From CAADGV01 sp040290295 (GTDB lineage Bacteria > Bacteroidota > Ignavibacteria > UBA10030 > UBA6906): a stretch of 64,000 bases of DNA. The translations under genes were made by a program, and so were the position numbers. The stretch is from contig PSMW01000008.1 of the NCBI GenBank assembly GCA_040290295.1, positions 1 through 64,000 on the forward strand, in the 5' to 3' direction. A model generated the notes under the pieces. It ran no database searches. It was not told the DNA's origin and saw only the letters and a list, made by a program, of their open reading frames with translations. This document shows positions 1 through 7,974 of the stretch, piece by piece. How positions within the stretch are numbered: position 1 is the stretch's first letter; every line of letters starts with the position of its first letter.

Positions 1-537
1 CGTAGCGAAGCGGAGTCGAAGGGTGACGGGCGCACGGAGGCGCAAATTCCAATACACAAGCTCCAAGCTCCAAACGCTGAACAGCCAACGCATTCCCCTT
101 TGTGTTGTATCGCTCCACTACGCTCAACCTGACGAGGTCTCTTGGTGTATGCTGGGGTTGTGGATTCTTCGCTCGCTACGCTCGCTCAGAATGACAAGCG
201 AATGCGCGATTCGGATCAACTGTCATGCGAAGCTCGCCGAAGTCGCTCTCGAGCGAAGGCGGGCGAAGTCCACCGAAGCTGCTTTTTAGCGTAGGCGGGC
301 TGAGCGTTGCTTTTTGTGGCGTAGGGCGATATATTTGCTCGTAAGGTTCTCAGCCCCCACCAAGTACCGAGGCTGCCCAAGACGGAGGTTTGAATTGTTT
401 TGGCTCGTTGCACTCGACCGGGCAAATCCGCACGGTGTTTGTCACTGTGAGCGCAACGACGTGGAATCGATCGTTGAAAGGGAAGGCTCGCTGGACAGCC
501 CGCGAACGATTCACCGAATCAATCTGAGGAGACAGTC
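1..537. repeat. Decayed intergenic repeats, no gene seen
   Basis: I find no credible gene in this stretch. It is built of short palindromic pieces such as the one around 166-198 (ttcgctcgctacgctcgctc, followed by agaatgaca) and around 440-475, which resembles the widespread 'cattgcgagcgaagcga' intergenic element with several mismatches. The small reading frames here are rich in Arg, Ser and Cys, as expected of translated repeat DNA. A purine-rich ribosome site (gaggaga, 527-533) at the right end belongs to the acyl-CoA synthetase gene. Confidence 0.45.
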
Positions 538-2355
538 ATGCCTCTCGTCGTACATTTTTCGACCATACCCCAGCTTTTTGTCAGGCTCACCGACCGCTAT
601 GCGAAGCAGTCACGGCCCCTACTCATGGCAAAGCATGAAGGTACGTACAAGCCAATCACCTACGAGGAAGTTCGCCGTAAAGCCGAACTGTTAGCCTTGG
701 GGCTGGCAGCTTTAGGCATCGAGCATGGAGACAGGGTGAGCATCATATCCGAAAACCGGCCGGAGTGGGTTTACGCTGACCAAGGCATCGCTATGCTGGG
801 CGTCATCAGTGTTCCCATTTACCCCACCATGACAGCCAAACAGAATGAATACATCTTCAGCGATGCCGGCGTGAAGGCGGTAATCGTTTCGAATCAATTC
901 CAACTCAGTAAAGTCCTCAAGTCCATCGACACCGTCCCGTCGCTCGAACATGTTATCGTCATGAACGAAGGCTTCGATTCCCCCCGCGATGGTGTTATAC
1001 CACTGAGCCGCCTCATGGAATTGGGCGAGCAGTTCGAGCGTAAACACCCCGCATACCTGCAAGCGTCACGCCGCCGCGTCAACCCCGAAGATCTTCTTAC
1101 CCTCATCTACACGTCGGGCACGACGGGTAATCCAAAAGGCGTCATGCTCACGCATGCCAATCTCTGTTCCAACATCATCGACGCCGCAACATGCATCAAC
1201 ATCGAAGAAGGAGACATCCTCCTTTCTTTCTTGCCGCTCAGTCATTCGTTCGAGAGGATGGGAGGAAACTACACGGCTATGGCATGCGGCGCAACGATCG
1301 CGTATGCAGAGAGCATCGAAACTGTCCAAACAAATTTGATTGAAGTGCGTCCGCACGTGGTCACGACCGTACCGCGCCTGTTCGAGCGGATGTACACTCG
1401 GGTGATGAAGCAGTTGGATGCCGCACCTCCTCAGCGGAGGAAAATTTTCTTCTGGGCGTTGGAGGTCGGTAAGCGCTTTGCTGCTGCGCGCAAGGCTGGG
1501 GAATTTGCTCCGCTCCTCCGGTTGAAACACTTTCTTGCCGATCGGCTGGTGTTCAGCAAACTGCGAGAGAAACTCGGCGGAAGGATCAAGTTCATGGTCT
1601 CCGGCGGGGCAGCGCTGCCGAAGGAGTTCGGTGAGTTCTTCGAAGCGGTCGGCGTGCTCATCTTGGAAGGATACGGATTGACCGAAACATCGCCCGTCAT
1701 TTCAGTCAATCGGCTGAACGATTATCGGTTCGGGACAGTCGGCAAGCCGATTCCGAACGTCGAAGTCAAGATTGCACCCGATGGGGAGATTCTCGCTCGC
1801 GGTCCTAATATCATGAAAGGATACTGGAACCTGCCCGAGTTGACAAACGAGGTGATCGATCCCGACGGTTGGTTTCATACAGGAGACATCGGCGAGATCG
1901 ATAGCGACGGTTTCATCCGCATCACCGATCGCAAGAAGCATCTCTTTGTTAGTTCCGGCGGAAAGAATATCGCTCCACAGCCCATCGAGAACCTCTTACT
2001 CTCGAGTAAGTATATCGAACAGTTCGTGCTTATCGGCGATCGACGGATGTTCTGCACGGCGCTGGTTGTGCCAGACTTCGAAGCGTTGAAAGCGTATGCC
2101 GCCGAACGCGGTATCGGCATGCTGCATAACCATGAGCTTGTCCGCCATCCAGAAATCCACGCGCTCATCGAGCGAGACATCGAGGGGTTGCAGAAAGATT
2201 TGGCGAACTACGAACGCGTTCGTCGCTTTATCTTGCTCCCCAAGCCGTTCACGATCGAGGATGGAGAGTTGACACCGACACAAAAGGTCCGACGGAAGGT
2301 GGTGGAGGAAAGGTATTCTGACCTCATCGAGCGGATGTACCAAGGCATCAACTGA
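538..2355 (+). CDS. Long-chain acyl-CoA synthetase (AMP-forming)
   Basis: Activates long-chain fatty acids to acyl-CoA through an acyl-adenylate, at the inner face of the membrane. The 605-residue length fits the FadD15/FAA1-like family. The ATP-binding signature YTSGTTGNPKGVMLTH lies at about residues 191-206, the adenylate-contacting YGLTETSP at about 379, and the hinge/lid region TGDIGEIDSDGFIRITDRKK with SSGGKNIAP at about 447-480. The ATG at 538 has a GAGGAGA ribosome site 5 bases upstream. It stands alone between the repeats and the nuo genes. Exact chain-length preference cannot be read from sequence. Confidence 0.93.
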   Translation: MPLVVHFSTIPQLFVRLTDRYAKQSRPLLMAKHEGTYKPITYEEVRRKAELLALGLAALGIEHGDRVSIISENRPEWVYADQGIAMLGVISVPIYPTMTAKQNEYIFSDAGVKAVIVSNQFQLSKVLKSIDTVPSLEHVIVMNEGFDSPRDGVIPLSRLMELGEQFERKHPAYLQASRRRVNPEDLLTLIYTSGTTGNPKGVMLTHANLCSNIIDAATCINIEEGDILLSFLPLSHSFERMGGNYTAMACGATIAYAESIETVQTNLIEVRPHVVTTVPRLFERMYTRVMKQLDAAPPQRRKIFFWALEVGKRFAAARKAGEFAPLLRLKHFLADRLVFSKLREKLGGRIKFMVSGGAALPKEFGEFFEAVGVLILEGYGLTETSPVISVNRLNDYRFGTVGKPIPNVEVKIAPDGEILARGPNIMKGYWNLPELTNEVIDPDGWFHTGDIGEIDSDGFIRITDRKKHLFVSSGGKNIAPQPIENLLLSSKYIEQFVLIGDRRMFCTALVVPDFEALKAYAAERGIGMLHNHELVRHPEIHALIERDIEGLQKDLANYERVRRFILLPKPFTIEDGELTPTQKVRRKVVEERYSDLIERMYQGIN

Positions 2356-2629
2356 TGCGCGCGTACTTTTTTCTTCAGAGCAGCAGCGCGGTGGAGACGA
2401 CAATCCAAGCATGCTCTTGCTGCGCTGCCATTCAAGTCGAGCGAAGCGAACGCCGGTGGCGCAGTGCTGGCTCTCCGTCATCCTTCTCGATCAAGTCTTG
2501 AGAGCATGCGTGCTGCTGATGAATCCGCGGTGATGCGCTCCGCATTCGTTACCTTGCCTTTCGGCTCCATTTTGCCTACCTTTTTGGTGGAATTTTTTCG
2601 AACACCGGTCACTCTTCGAGAAAGCGAAC

Positions 2630-2986
2630 ATGTTAGAGCAGTATGCTCCTATCGGGATCATGATTGTGTTGGCGGTCCTTTTCGGTATCGTGCTTGCCAA
2701 CATCAATACGTGGATTGGACCGAAGAAACCGAACGACGAGAAGCTCTCGACGTATGAAAGCGGCATGGAGCCGGTGCGGACCGCACGTGAGCGCTTCTCG
2801 GTGAAGTTCTATCTTGTTGCCATGCTCTTCATTGTCTTCGATATCGAAATCGTCTTCATGTATCCCTGGGCGGTGAGATTCAAGGAGCTGGGCTTGTTTG
2901 GTTTTGTGGAGATGATGGTCTTCATTCTCATTTTGCTCGTAGGGTTCGTATACATTTGGAGGAAAGGAGCGTTACAATGGGATTAG
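2630..2986 (+). CDS. nuoA: NADH-quinone oxidoreductase subunit A
   Basis: Small membrane subunit of respiratory complex I, near the junction of the peripheral and membrane arms. The 118-residue protein has three predicted membrane helices (about residues 6-25, 60-83, 88-108) and the family's conserved first loop ending in the YESGMEP motif at about residue 42, plus FDIEIVFMYPW around residue 71. It opens a nuoABCDE run and its last 10 bases overlap the start of nuoB, which suggests translational coupling. The upstream 270 bases (2356-2629) hold no gene that I can support. Confidence 0.95.
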   Translation: MLEQYAPIGIMIVLAVLFGIVLANINTWIGPKKPNDEKLSTYESGMEPVRTARERFSVKFYLVAMLFIVFDIEIVFMYPWAVRFKELGLFGFVEMMVFILILLVGFVYIWRKGALQWD

Positions 2987-3519
2987 CACGCATCGAACAG
3001 GACGGTTTCCTCCTGACGAGGCTGGACGCCGTTATCAATTGGGCGAGAAAGAATTCGCTCTGGCCCATGCCCATGGGAATTTCCTGTTGCGCCATCGAGA
3101 TGATGGCGACCGCTTCGCCGCGCTTCGACATCTCTCGATTCGGGTCCGAGGTCATGCGCTTCACTCCGCGTCAATGCGACGTGATGATTGTGGCGGGAAC
3201 GGTGACCTACAAGATGGCGCGCGTGGTGCGCAAAATCTACGACCAAATGCCCGAACCGAAATGGGTGATCTCGATGGGTGCCTGCGCATCGTCGGGCGGG
3301 ATGTTTCGCTCCTATTCGGTGGTGCAAGGCATCGATCAGTTCATGCCTGTGGATGTGTACGTTGCGGGGTGTCCTCCTCGGCCCGAGAATTTGCTGAACG
3401 CCTTGCTCACACTCCAGCGAAAAGTGGAAGGAGATCGCACGCTGGGGAAATTGCTCAGCGGTAGCGAGCCGATCCGCATCAACGAGCAAGGCGAACTCGA
3501 GGCTGCACCGGCGGCGTGA
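2977..3519 (+). CDS. nuoB: NADH-quinone oxidoreductase subunit B
   Basis: Carries the N2 [4Fe-4S] cluster that passes electrons to quinone in complex I. The four ligands are visible as the adjacent pair Cys37-Cys38 (ISCCAIEMM), Cys103 (GACASSGG) and Cys132 (AGCPPRPE). The ATG at 2977 is chosen over an in-frame start 21 bases upstream because AGGAAAGGAG precedes it and the protein then begins MGLARIEQ, giving 180 residues. It overlaps the nuoA stop by 10 bases. Confidence 0.96.
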   Translation: MGLARIEQDGFLLTRLDAVINWARKNSLWPMPMGISCCAIEMMATASPRFDISRFGSEVMRFTPRQCDVMIVAGTVTYKMARVVRKIYDQMPEPKWVISMGACASSGGMFRSYSVVQGIDQFMPVDVYVAGCPPRPENLLNALLTLQRKVEGDRTLGKLLSGSEPIRINEQGELEAAPAA

Positions 3520-3572
3520 GCACACGAGGCGAACGCATCGCACGCGATTTTCGACCATGAGGTTTGCACTCC

Positions 3573-4055
3573 ATGAACGATCTCATCATCCAGAAACTTA
3601 CAGAACGCTTTCCTGACAGCATCGAGGCAACCAACGAGTTTAGGGGAGACCTCACCATTCAAGTTTCCAAGAACGACATTGTGAAGGTTGGTGAGTTCCT
3701 CAAGAACGATCCCGATCTTGCATTCGATCTGCTGGTGGACTTGCTCGGCGTGGATATGTACCGTCCGGAAGGACGCTTCGAGGTTGTGTACAACCTGTAT
3801 TCGATCAAGTACAAGAAGTATGTGCGCTTGAAGGTGTTGGTCGATGAGGAAGATTGTGTTGTCCCGACGGTGACCGGTGTGTGGAGTGGAGCGAACTGGC
3901 ACGAACGCGAAACGTTCGACATGTTCGGTATCCGATTCGCCGGGCATCCCGACTTGCGCCGTATGTACATGCCGGAAGAGTACCAGTACTTTCCCCTGAG
4001 AAAAGATTTCCCGCTGATGGGCATCCCCGATTCCATTCCATTGCCGCGGAAGTAA
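3573..4055 (+). CDS. nuoC: NADH-quinone oxidoreductase subunit C
   Basis: Peripheral-arm subunit (30 kDa family) of complex I that packs against NuoB and NuoD. The family signature is clear near residues 110-145: ERETFDMFGIRFAGHPDLRR followed by YMPEEY and PLRKDFPL. The ATG at 3573 gives 160 residues; a TTG three codons earlier is possible but has no better ribosome site. It is a separate protein, not fused to NuoD as in some lineages. Confidence 0.94.
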   Translation: MNDLIIQKLTERFPDSIEATNEFRGDLTIQVSKNDIVKVGEFLKNDPDLAFDLLVDLLGVDMYRPEGRFEVVYNLYSIKYKKYVRLKVLVDEEDCVVPTVTGVWSGANWHERETFDMFGIRFAGHPDLRRMYMPEEYQYFPLRKDFPLMGIPDSIPLPRK

Positions 4056-4072
4056 ACGTCACGACCATCACT

Positions 4073-5323
4073 ATGATCGTTACCGACCATTCCAAGAAAC
4101 CTCAGATCCTTCAGGCCCTCGAAGACGCCGATACCTCGATCACGATTGACGACCCGCTCGAGAACACGATGATTCTCAATATGGGTCCACAGCACCCGGC
4201 AACGCACGGCGTGCTGCGCGTGCTCTTGAAGTTAGACGGCGAGCGAGTGGTCAATTGCGTTCCCGAACTCGGTTATCTCCACCGGGGATACGAAAAGATC
4301 GGCGAGAATTGTACGTACCATGAGTTCATTCCCCATACCGACCGGCTCGACTATCTTTCGCCCCTCTCGAACAACGTCGGATATGTTCTTGCGGTGGAAA
4401 AGCTGATCGGCGTGGAGGTGCCGAGACGTGCGCAATTCATCCGTGTGATGATTTGCGAGATGGCGCGTATTGCATCGCATCTCGTGGCGATCGGCAGCAT
4501 GGCGATGGACGTCGGCGCGCTGACGGTGTTGCTTTGGACTTTCCGCGAGCGCGAGAAACTCATGGATATCTACGATGTCCTCTGCGGCGCACGCTTCACC
4601 ACCAGCTACACGCGCATCGGCGGTTTGATGCAGGATTGGACCGACACGTGCACGACAATGCTGCGGAAGTTCCTCGATGAATTCGAGAACGATATGCAAG
4701 ATGTTCAAGACCTGCTCTTCACCAACCGCATCTTTATCGATCGGTGCGAAGGGGTCGGGTATTTGTCGCAAGAGCAGTGCATCGCCATGGGTATGACTGG
4801 ACCGATCTTGCGAGCGTCGGGTGTGCCACGCGATCTGCGGCGCGACAATCCCTATCTTGTGTATGACGAATTAGATTTCGATGTCATCACAGCCATCGAA
4901 AGCGACGCGCTCGCCCGGTTTTATGTGCGCTTTTCGGAAGCGAAGGAAAGCGCCAAGATTCTTCGACAAGCGTTGGAGAAGATGCCGCATGGACCCATCC
5001 ACGCGCAGGAGGCAAAGAAAGTCCTTCCCCACAAGGAGCGCATCTATACGAAAATGGAAGAACTCATTCACGACTTCATGCTCATCAATCTCGGCATCGA
5101 TCCGCCTGTCGGTGAAGTGTACCAAGGTATCGAGTCATCCAAAGGAGAATTCGGCATCTACTTGGTGAGTGATGGAACGGGGCAACCGTGGCGGCTGAAG
5201 ATTCGCAGTCCGTCGATGGTGAACCTCTCCGCACTCCCCGCTATGTGTCGAGGCGCGATGGTGTCCGACATTGTTGCCATCATCGGCAGCATCGATCCGG
5301 TGATGGGAGAAGCGGACAAGTAA
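4073..5323 (+). CDS. nuoD: NADH-quinone oxidoreductase subunit D
   Basis: The 49 kDa subunit of complex I; with NuoB it forms the quinone-binding pocket. At 416 residues it has the usual length. Landmarks include NMGPQHPATHGVLR near residue 37, the LGYLHRGYEK stretch near 65, and the C-terminal PSMVNLSALPAM segment with IGSIDPVMGEADK at the end. The open frame extends upstream into nuoC, but the ATG at 4073 gives a normal N-terminus; no strong ribosome site is seen, so translation may be coupled to nuoC, which ends 17 bases before. Confidence 0.95.
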   Translation: MIVTDHSKKPQILQALEDADTSITIDDPLENTMILNMGPQHPATHGVLRVLLKLDGERVVNCVPELGYLHRGYEKIGENCTYHEFIPHTDRLDYLSPLSNNVGYVLAVEKLIGVEVPRRAQFIRVMICEMARIASHLVAIGSMAMDVGALTVLLWTFREREKLMDIYDVLCGARFTTSYTRIGGLMQDWTDTCTTMLRKFLDEFENDMQDVQDLLFTNRIFIDRCEGVGYLSQEQCIAMGMTGPILRASGVPRDLRRDNPYLVYDELDFDVITAIESDALARFYVRFSEAKESAKILRQALEKMPHGPIHAQEAKKVLPHKERIYTKMEELIHDFMLINLGIDPPVGEVYQGIESSKGEFGIYLVSDGTGQPWRLKIRSPSMVNLSALPAMCRGAMVSDIVAIIGSIDPVMGEADK

Positions 5324-5361
5324 GCGAACGTTGGCGTCGTGAACACAAACGTGTATCGATC

Positions 5362-5826
5362 ATGCTCTCAGAAAAACATCTCGAACGAATAGAACAACTC
5401 AAGCACCGGTACCAGCACCCGCAATCGGTTGTGTTGGAAGCTCTCTGGATGTGGCAGGAAGAGCACGGGTGGGTTTCGAAAGAAGGGATGGAGTACGTAG
5501 CGAAGCTGCTCGGGATTCCCACTCACCACGTCTATGGCGTGGTGACGTTCTACACGATGTTCAACAAGGAGCCGGTGGGAAAATACAAGTTGGAGGTATG
5601 CACGAACGTGTCGTGCATGCTGCGCAATGCGGAGAAGATCGTCCGGCACATCGAACACCGACTCGGCATCAAAGTCGGCGAAACGACACCCGACAAACGC
5701 TTCACGCTCGTCGAGGCTGAATGCCTTGGTGCTTGTGGCGGCGCTCCCATGCTGCAATGCGGCGATGAGTATTATGAGAATCTTGACGAGGGGAAGGTGG
5801 ACGAGATATTGAACAGGCTCAGATGA
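5362..5826 (+). CDS. nuoE: NADH-quinone oxidoreductase subunit E
   Basis: The 24 kDa thioredoxin-fold subunit of the NADH dehydrogenase module, holding the N1a [2Fe-2S] cluster. Ligands are Cys80 and Cys85 (VCTNVSC) and Cys121 and Cys125 (CLGAC). The 154-residue product begins MLSEKHLERIEQL at the ATG at 5362; the longer open frame upstream overlaps nuoD and is not protein-like. Its natural partner nuoF does not follow directly: about 740 bases holding a DUF4258/DUF2283 pair intervene. Confidence 0.94.
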   Translation: MLSEKHLERIEQLKHRYQHPQSVVLEALWMWQEEHGWVSKEGMEYVAKLLGIPTHHVYGVVTFYTMFNKEPVGKYKLEVCTNVSCMLRNAEKIVRHIEHRLGIKVGETTPDKRFTLVEAECLGACGGAPMLQCGDEYYENLDEGKVDEILNRLR

Positions 5827-5848
5827 AGATCTTAACGTTCTTTGTTGA

Positions 5849-6109
5849 ATGAAAAAAGTCGAGTTCAGCTCTCATGCATTGCTAAAAATTCAAATCCTCC
5901 AATCCCAAGGAGTCGGTCTGTCGAAGGAGGGGATTGAAGAAATTGTAAAAGATCCCGACAGAGTTGACAAAGGTTATCGGGGTCGATTGAATGCTCAAGG
6001 AAGACTGGATTAAACACACGTAGTGCGTGTTGTGCACGAGGAGTCCCCTGAACGATTACATGTCATTACCGTGTATCCGGGAAGGCGATCGAGATATGAG
6101 AACAATTAG
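5849..6109 (+). pseudogene. DUF4258-like protein interrupted by an in-frame stop
   Basis: Read from the ATG at 5849 this gives MKKVEFSSHAL, then GVGLSKEGIEEIVKDPDRV, then RLNAQGRLD and a TAA at 6011-6013. The same frame stays open after the stop and reads THVVRVVHEE...VITVYPGRRSRYE up to 6109. Together these are the two halves of a DUF4258-type small protein, whose family ends in a 'VITVYPTRRSRYE'-like tail. The family usually has Glu before Thr-His-Val, so a GAA to TAA change explains the break. DUF4258 proteins often sit beside DUF2283 genes, as here; a toxin-like role has been suggested only by this kind of pairing. Confidence 0.7.
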
Positions 6110-6398
6110 GTATAGGAAGGATGTTGACGCTCTTCGTGTCCAGCTTTCCGACAAGAAAATAGATTACGCGGAGGAGGAAGGACAACTCATCATTCACTTT
6201 TCTAAAGACAATGAACCCGTGCTCGTTGAAATTCTTGATGCAAAGGAGTTTCTTCTCAGTTCGTTGTCCAGCATCATCAAGGAGAAGGAAGTAGGAATTC
6301 CCTCGCTCGTGCCGAATGGGCAAGAATACGGGAAACAGGCAACCGAGTTCTCCGCGTTGGATTGCTTGAAGATGGCGAGACAGTGCATACGGACGTAA
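6096..6398 (+). CDS. DUF2283 family small protein
   Basis: A 100-residue protein beginning MRTIRYRKDVDALRVQLSD, followed by an alternation of short strands (EEGQLIIHFSKDNEPVLVEILDA) that is typical of DUF2283. The ATG at 6096 follows GGAAGG and overlaps the tail of the DUF4258 frame by 14 bases, so the two were probably translated as a pair. The C-terminal part, after about residue 70, does not match the short family and may be lineage-specific. The family's biochemical role is unknown. The pair sits inside the nuo gene run, which looks like an insertion. Confidence 0.6.
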   Translation: MRTIRYRKDVDALRVQLSDKKIDYAEEEGQLIIHFSKDNEPVLVEILDAKEFLLSSLSSIIKEKEVGIPSLVPNGQEYGKQATEFSALDCLKMARQCIRT

Positions 6399-6568
6399 GA
6401 CAGAATTTCTCGTTCCAACACGTGGTAGCACCGTAGAAGAGACGCTGATCCTGCCGACTGCCATGTGCAAAGTCAACGGGGGGATGTCCAAACGATTCGC
6501 AATGACAAGCAAGAGGTGGTGGGTAACCAATCGTCTGCGCAATTCGAGCTGACAAAATTAGACCAACG

Positions 6569-7861
6569 ATGGAAAAACTGATTCTTTCGGAAATACCTGA
6601 CCTCCACAAACTCGACGTGTACGAAGCCCACGGCGGTTACCAGATGCTGCGCAAAGCGCTGGGGATGAAGCCCGAAGAGGTGACCGACGAAGTGAAGAAG
6701 AGCAATCTGCGCGGCCGCGGCGGCGCGTGCTTCCCCACGGGCTTGAAGTGGACGTTCATGCCGAAACAGAGCGACAAGCCGAAATATCTCTGCATCAACG
6801 GCGACGAGAGCGAACCGGGCACGTTCAAGGATAGACAGATTTTCGAGTTCAACCCCCACTTGATGATTGAAGGAGGATTGATCGCAGCGTACGCGATGGG
6901 CGCGCAAACAATCTACCTCTACGTGCGTGGCGAGTACAACAAGTGGATCACCATGGTGCAGAGGGCGTTGGATGACGCGTACGCGCGCGGGTACATCGGC
7001 GAGAACATTCTGGGTTCTGGATTCAGTGTGCAGTTCTACATTCATCGCGGAGCAGGGGCATACATCTGCGGCGAGGAGAGTGCATTGATGAATTCGATCG
7101 AAGGCGAGCGCGGCTATCCGCGAGTCAAGCCGCCGTTTCCCGCGCAGTTCGGCTTGTGGGGATGTCCGACAACCATCAATAATGTGGAGACGATCGCGAA
7201 CGTCCCGATCATTCTCCGTTTGGGCTGGGAGGCGTATTCCAAAATCGGTCACCCGAAACATCCGGGACCGATTCTCGTTGGTATTAGCGGCCATGTGAAC
7301 AAACCAGGGGTGTACGAGGTGCCGACGGGAGTCTTGCTCACCGAGTTGATCTATACGTACGCCGGCGGCGTGCCGGGCAACAAAAAAATCAAGGCGGTGA
7401 TTCCGGGCGGGTCTTCGACGATGATCCTGCGCGGCGATAGCATCAAAGGTGTGACGATGGATGCCGAAGGGTTGAAGGCGGCAGGTTCGTCCGTTGGCAC
7501 TGCCGGCTTGATTGTCATGGACGAGGACACCGACCTCATCAAGGTCATCACGCGCATCACGAAGTTCTACTATCACGAGTCGTGCGGACAGTGCACACCG
7601 TGCCGTGAAGGGACGGTCTGGATGTTCAAAATGTTGAAGCGCTTCGAGAACTACGAAGCGACGCTCGAAGATATCGACCTCCTTCTGGATGTTGCCAACA
7701 ACATCGAGGGCAACACCATCTGCGCATTGGGTGATGCGGCGGCGTGGCCCGTGCAGAGTATGATCAAACGTTTTCGTGACGAGTTCGAGAAACGATGCAT
7801 CAAGACCGACGGCCTACAACGCAAGCGCCAGCCCAAAGATGTTGTGCACGCGTTGCGATAG
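6569..7861 (+). CDS. nuoF: NADH-quinone oxidoreductase subunit F
   Basis: The 51 kDa NADH-oxidising subunit of complex I, binding FMN and the N3 [4Fe-4S] cluster. It shows the NADH/FMN-binding GRGGACFPTG near residue 49, the second glycine-rich GAGAYICGEES near 165, an SLBB domain around 235-300, and cluster ligands Cys339, Cys342, Cys345 (ESCGQCTPCREG) and Cys385 (NTICALGDAA). It has 430 residues. The run of complex I genes ends here: a terminator follows and the other subunits (nuoG-N) are not in this window. Confidence 0.96.
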   Translation: MEKLILSEIPDLHKLDVYEAHGGYQMLRKALGMKPEEVTDEVKKSNLRGRGGACFPTGLKWTFMPKQSDKPKYLCINGDESEPGTFKDRQIFEFNPHLMIEGGLIAAYAMGAQTIYLYVRGEYNKWITMVQRALDDAYARGYIGENILGSGFSVQFYIHRGAGAYICGEESALMNSIEGERGYPRVKPPFPAQFGLWGCPTTINNVETIANVPIILRLGWEAYSKIGHPKHPGPILVGISGHVNKPGVYEVPTGVLLTELIYTYAGGVPGNKKIKAVIPGGSSTMILRGDSIKGVTMDAEGLKAAGSSVGTAGLIVMDEDTDLIKVITRITKFYYHESCGQCTPCREGTVWMFKMLKRFENYEATLEDIDLLLDVANNIEGNTICALGDAAAWPVQSMIKRFRDEFEKRCIKTDGLQRKRQPKDVVHALR

Positions 7862-7904
7862 CCCTGTGCATCGTTGCGTCCTAAAGAGTCAGATCGCTTC
7901 ATCC

Positions 7905-7940
7905 AACGCCCCATGTCGAGTGGGGCGTTGTTGTTTGTGT
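7905..7940 (+). terminator. Rho-independent terminator after nuoF
   Basis: A perfect 9-base-pair stem (aacgcccca / tggggcgtt) with a 7-base loop, followed by a T-rich stretch gttgtttgtgtt. It lies 44 bases after the nuoF stop and before the flippase gene. Confidence 0.8.
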
Positions 7941-7974
7941 TCGAACGCCGTGAACTGTTCTGAGAGATCGACCC

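Noticed and set aside
1..537. Several short open frames in the first 500 bases
   Set aside because: They overlap repeat-like DNA, have no ribosome sites and have composition typical of translated repeats.
6473..7576. A 367-codon minus-strand frame opposite nuoF
   Set aside because: nuoF on the plus strand carries all complex I signatures; the reverse frame has none and no ribosome site.
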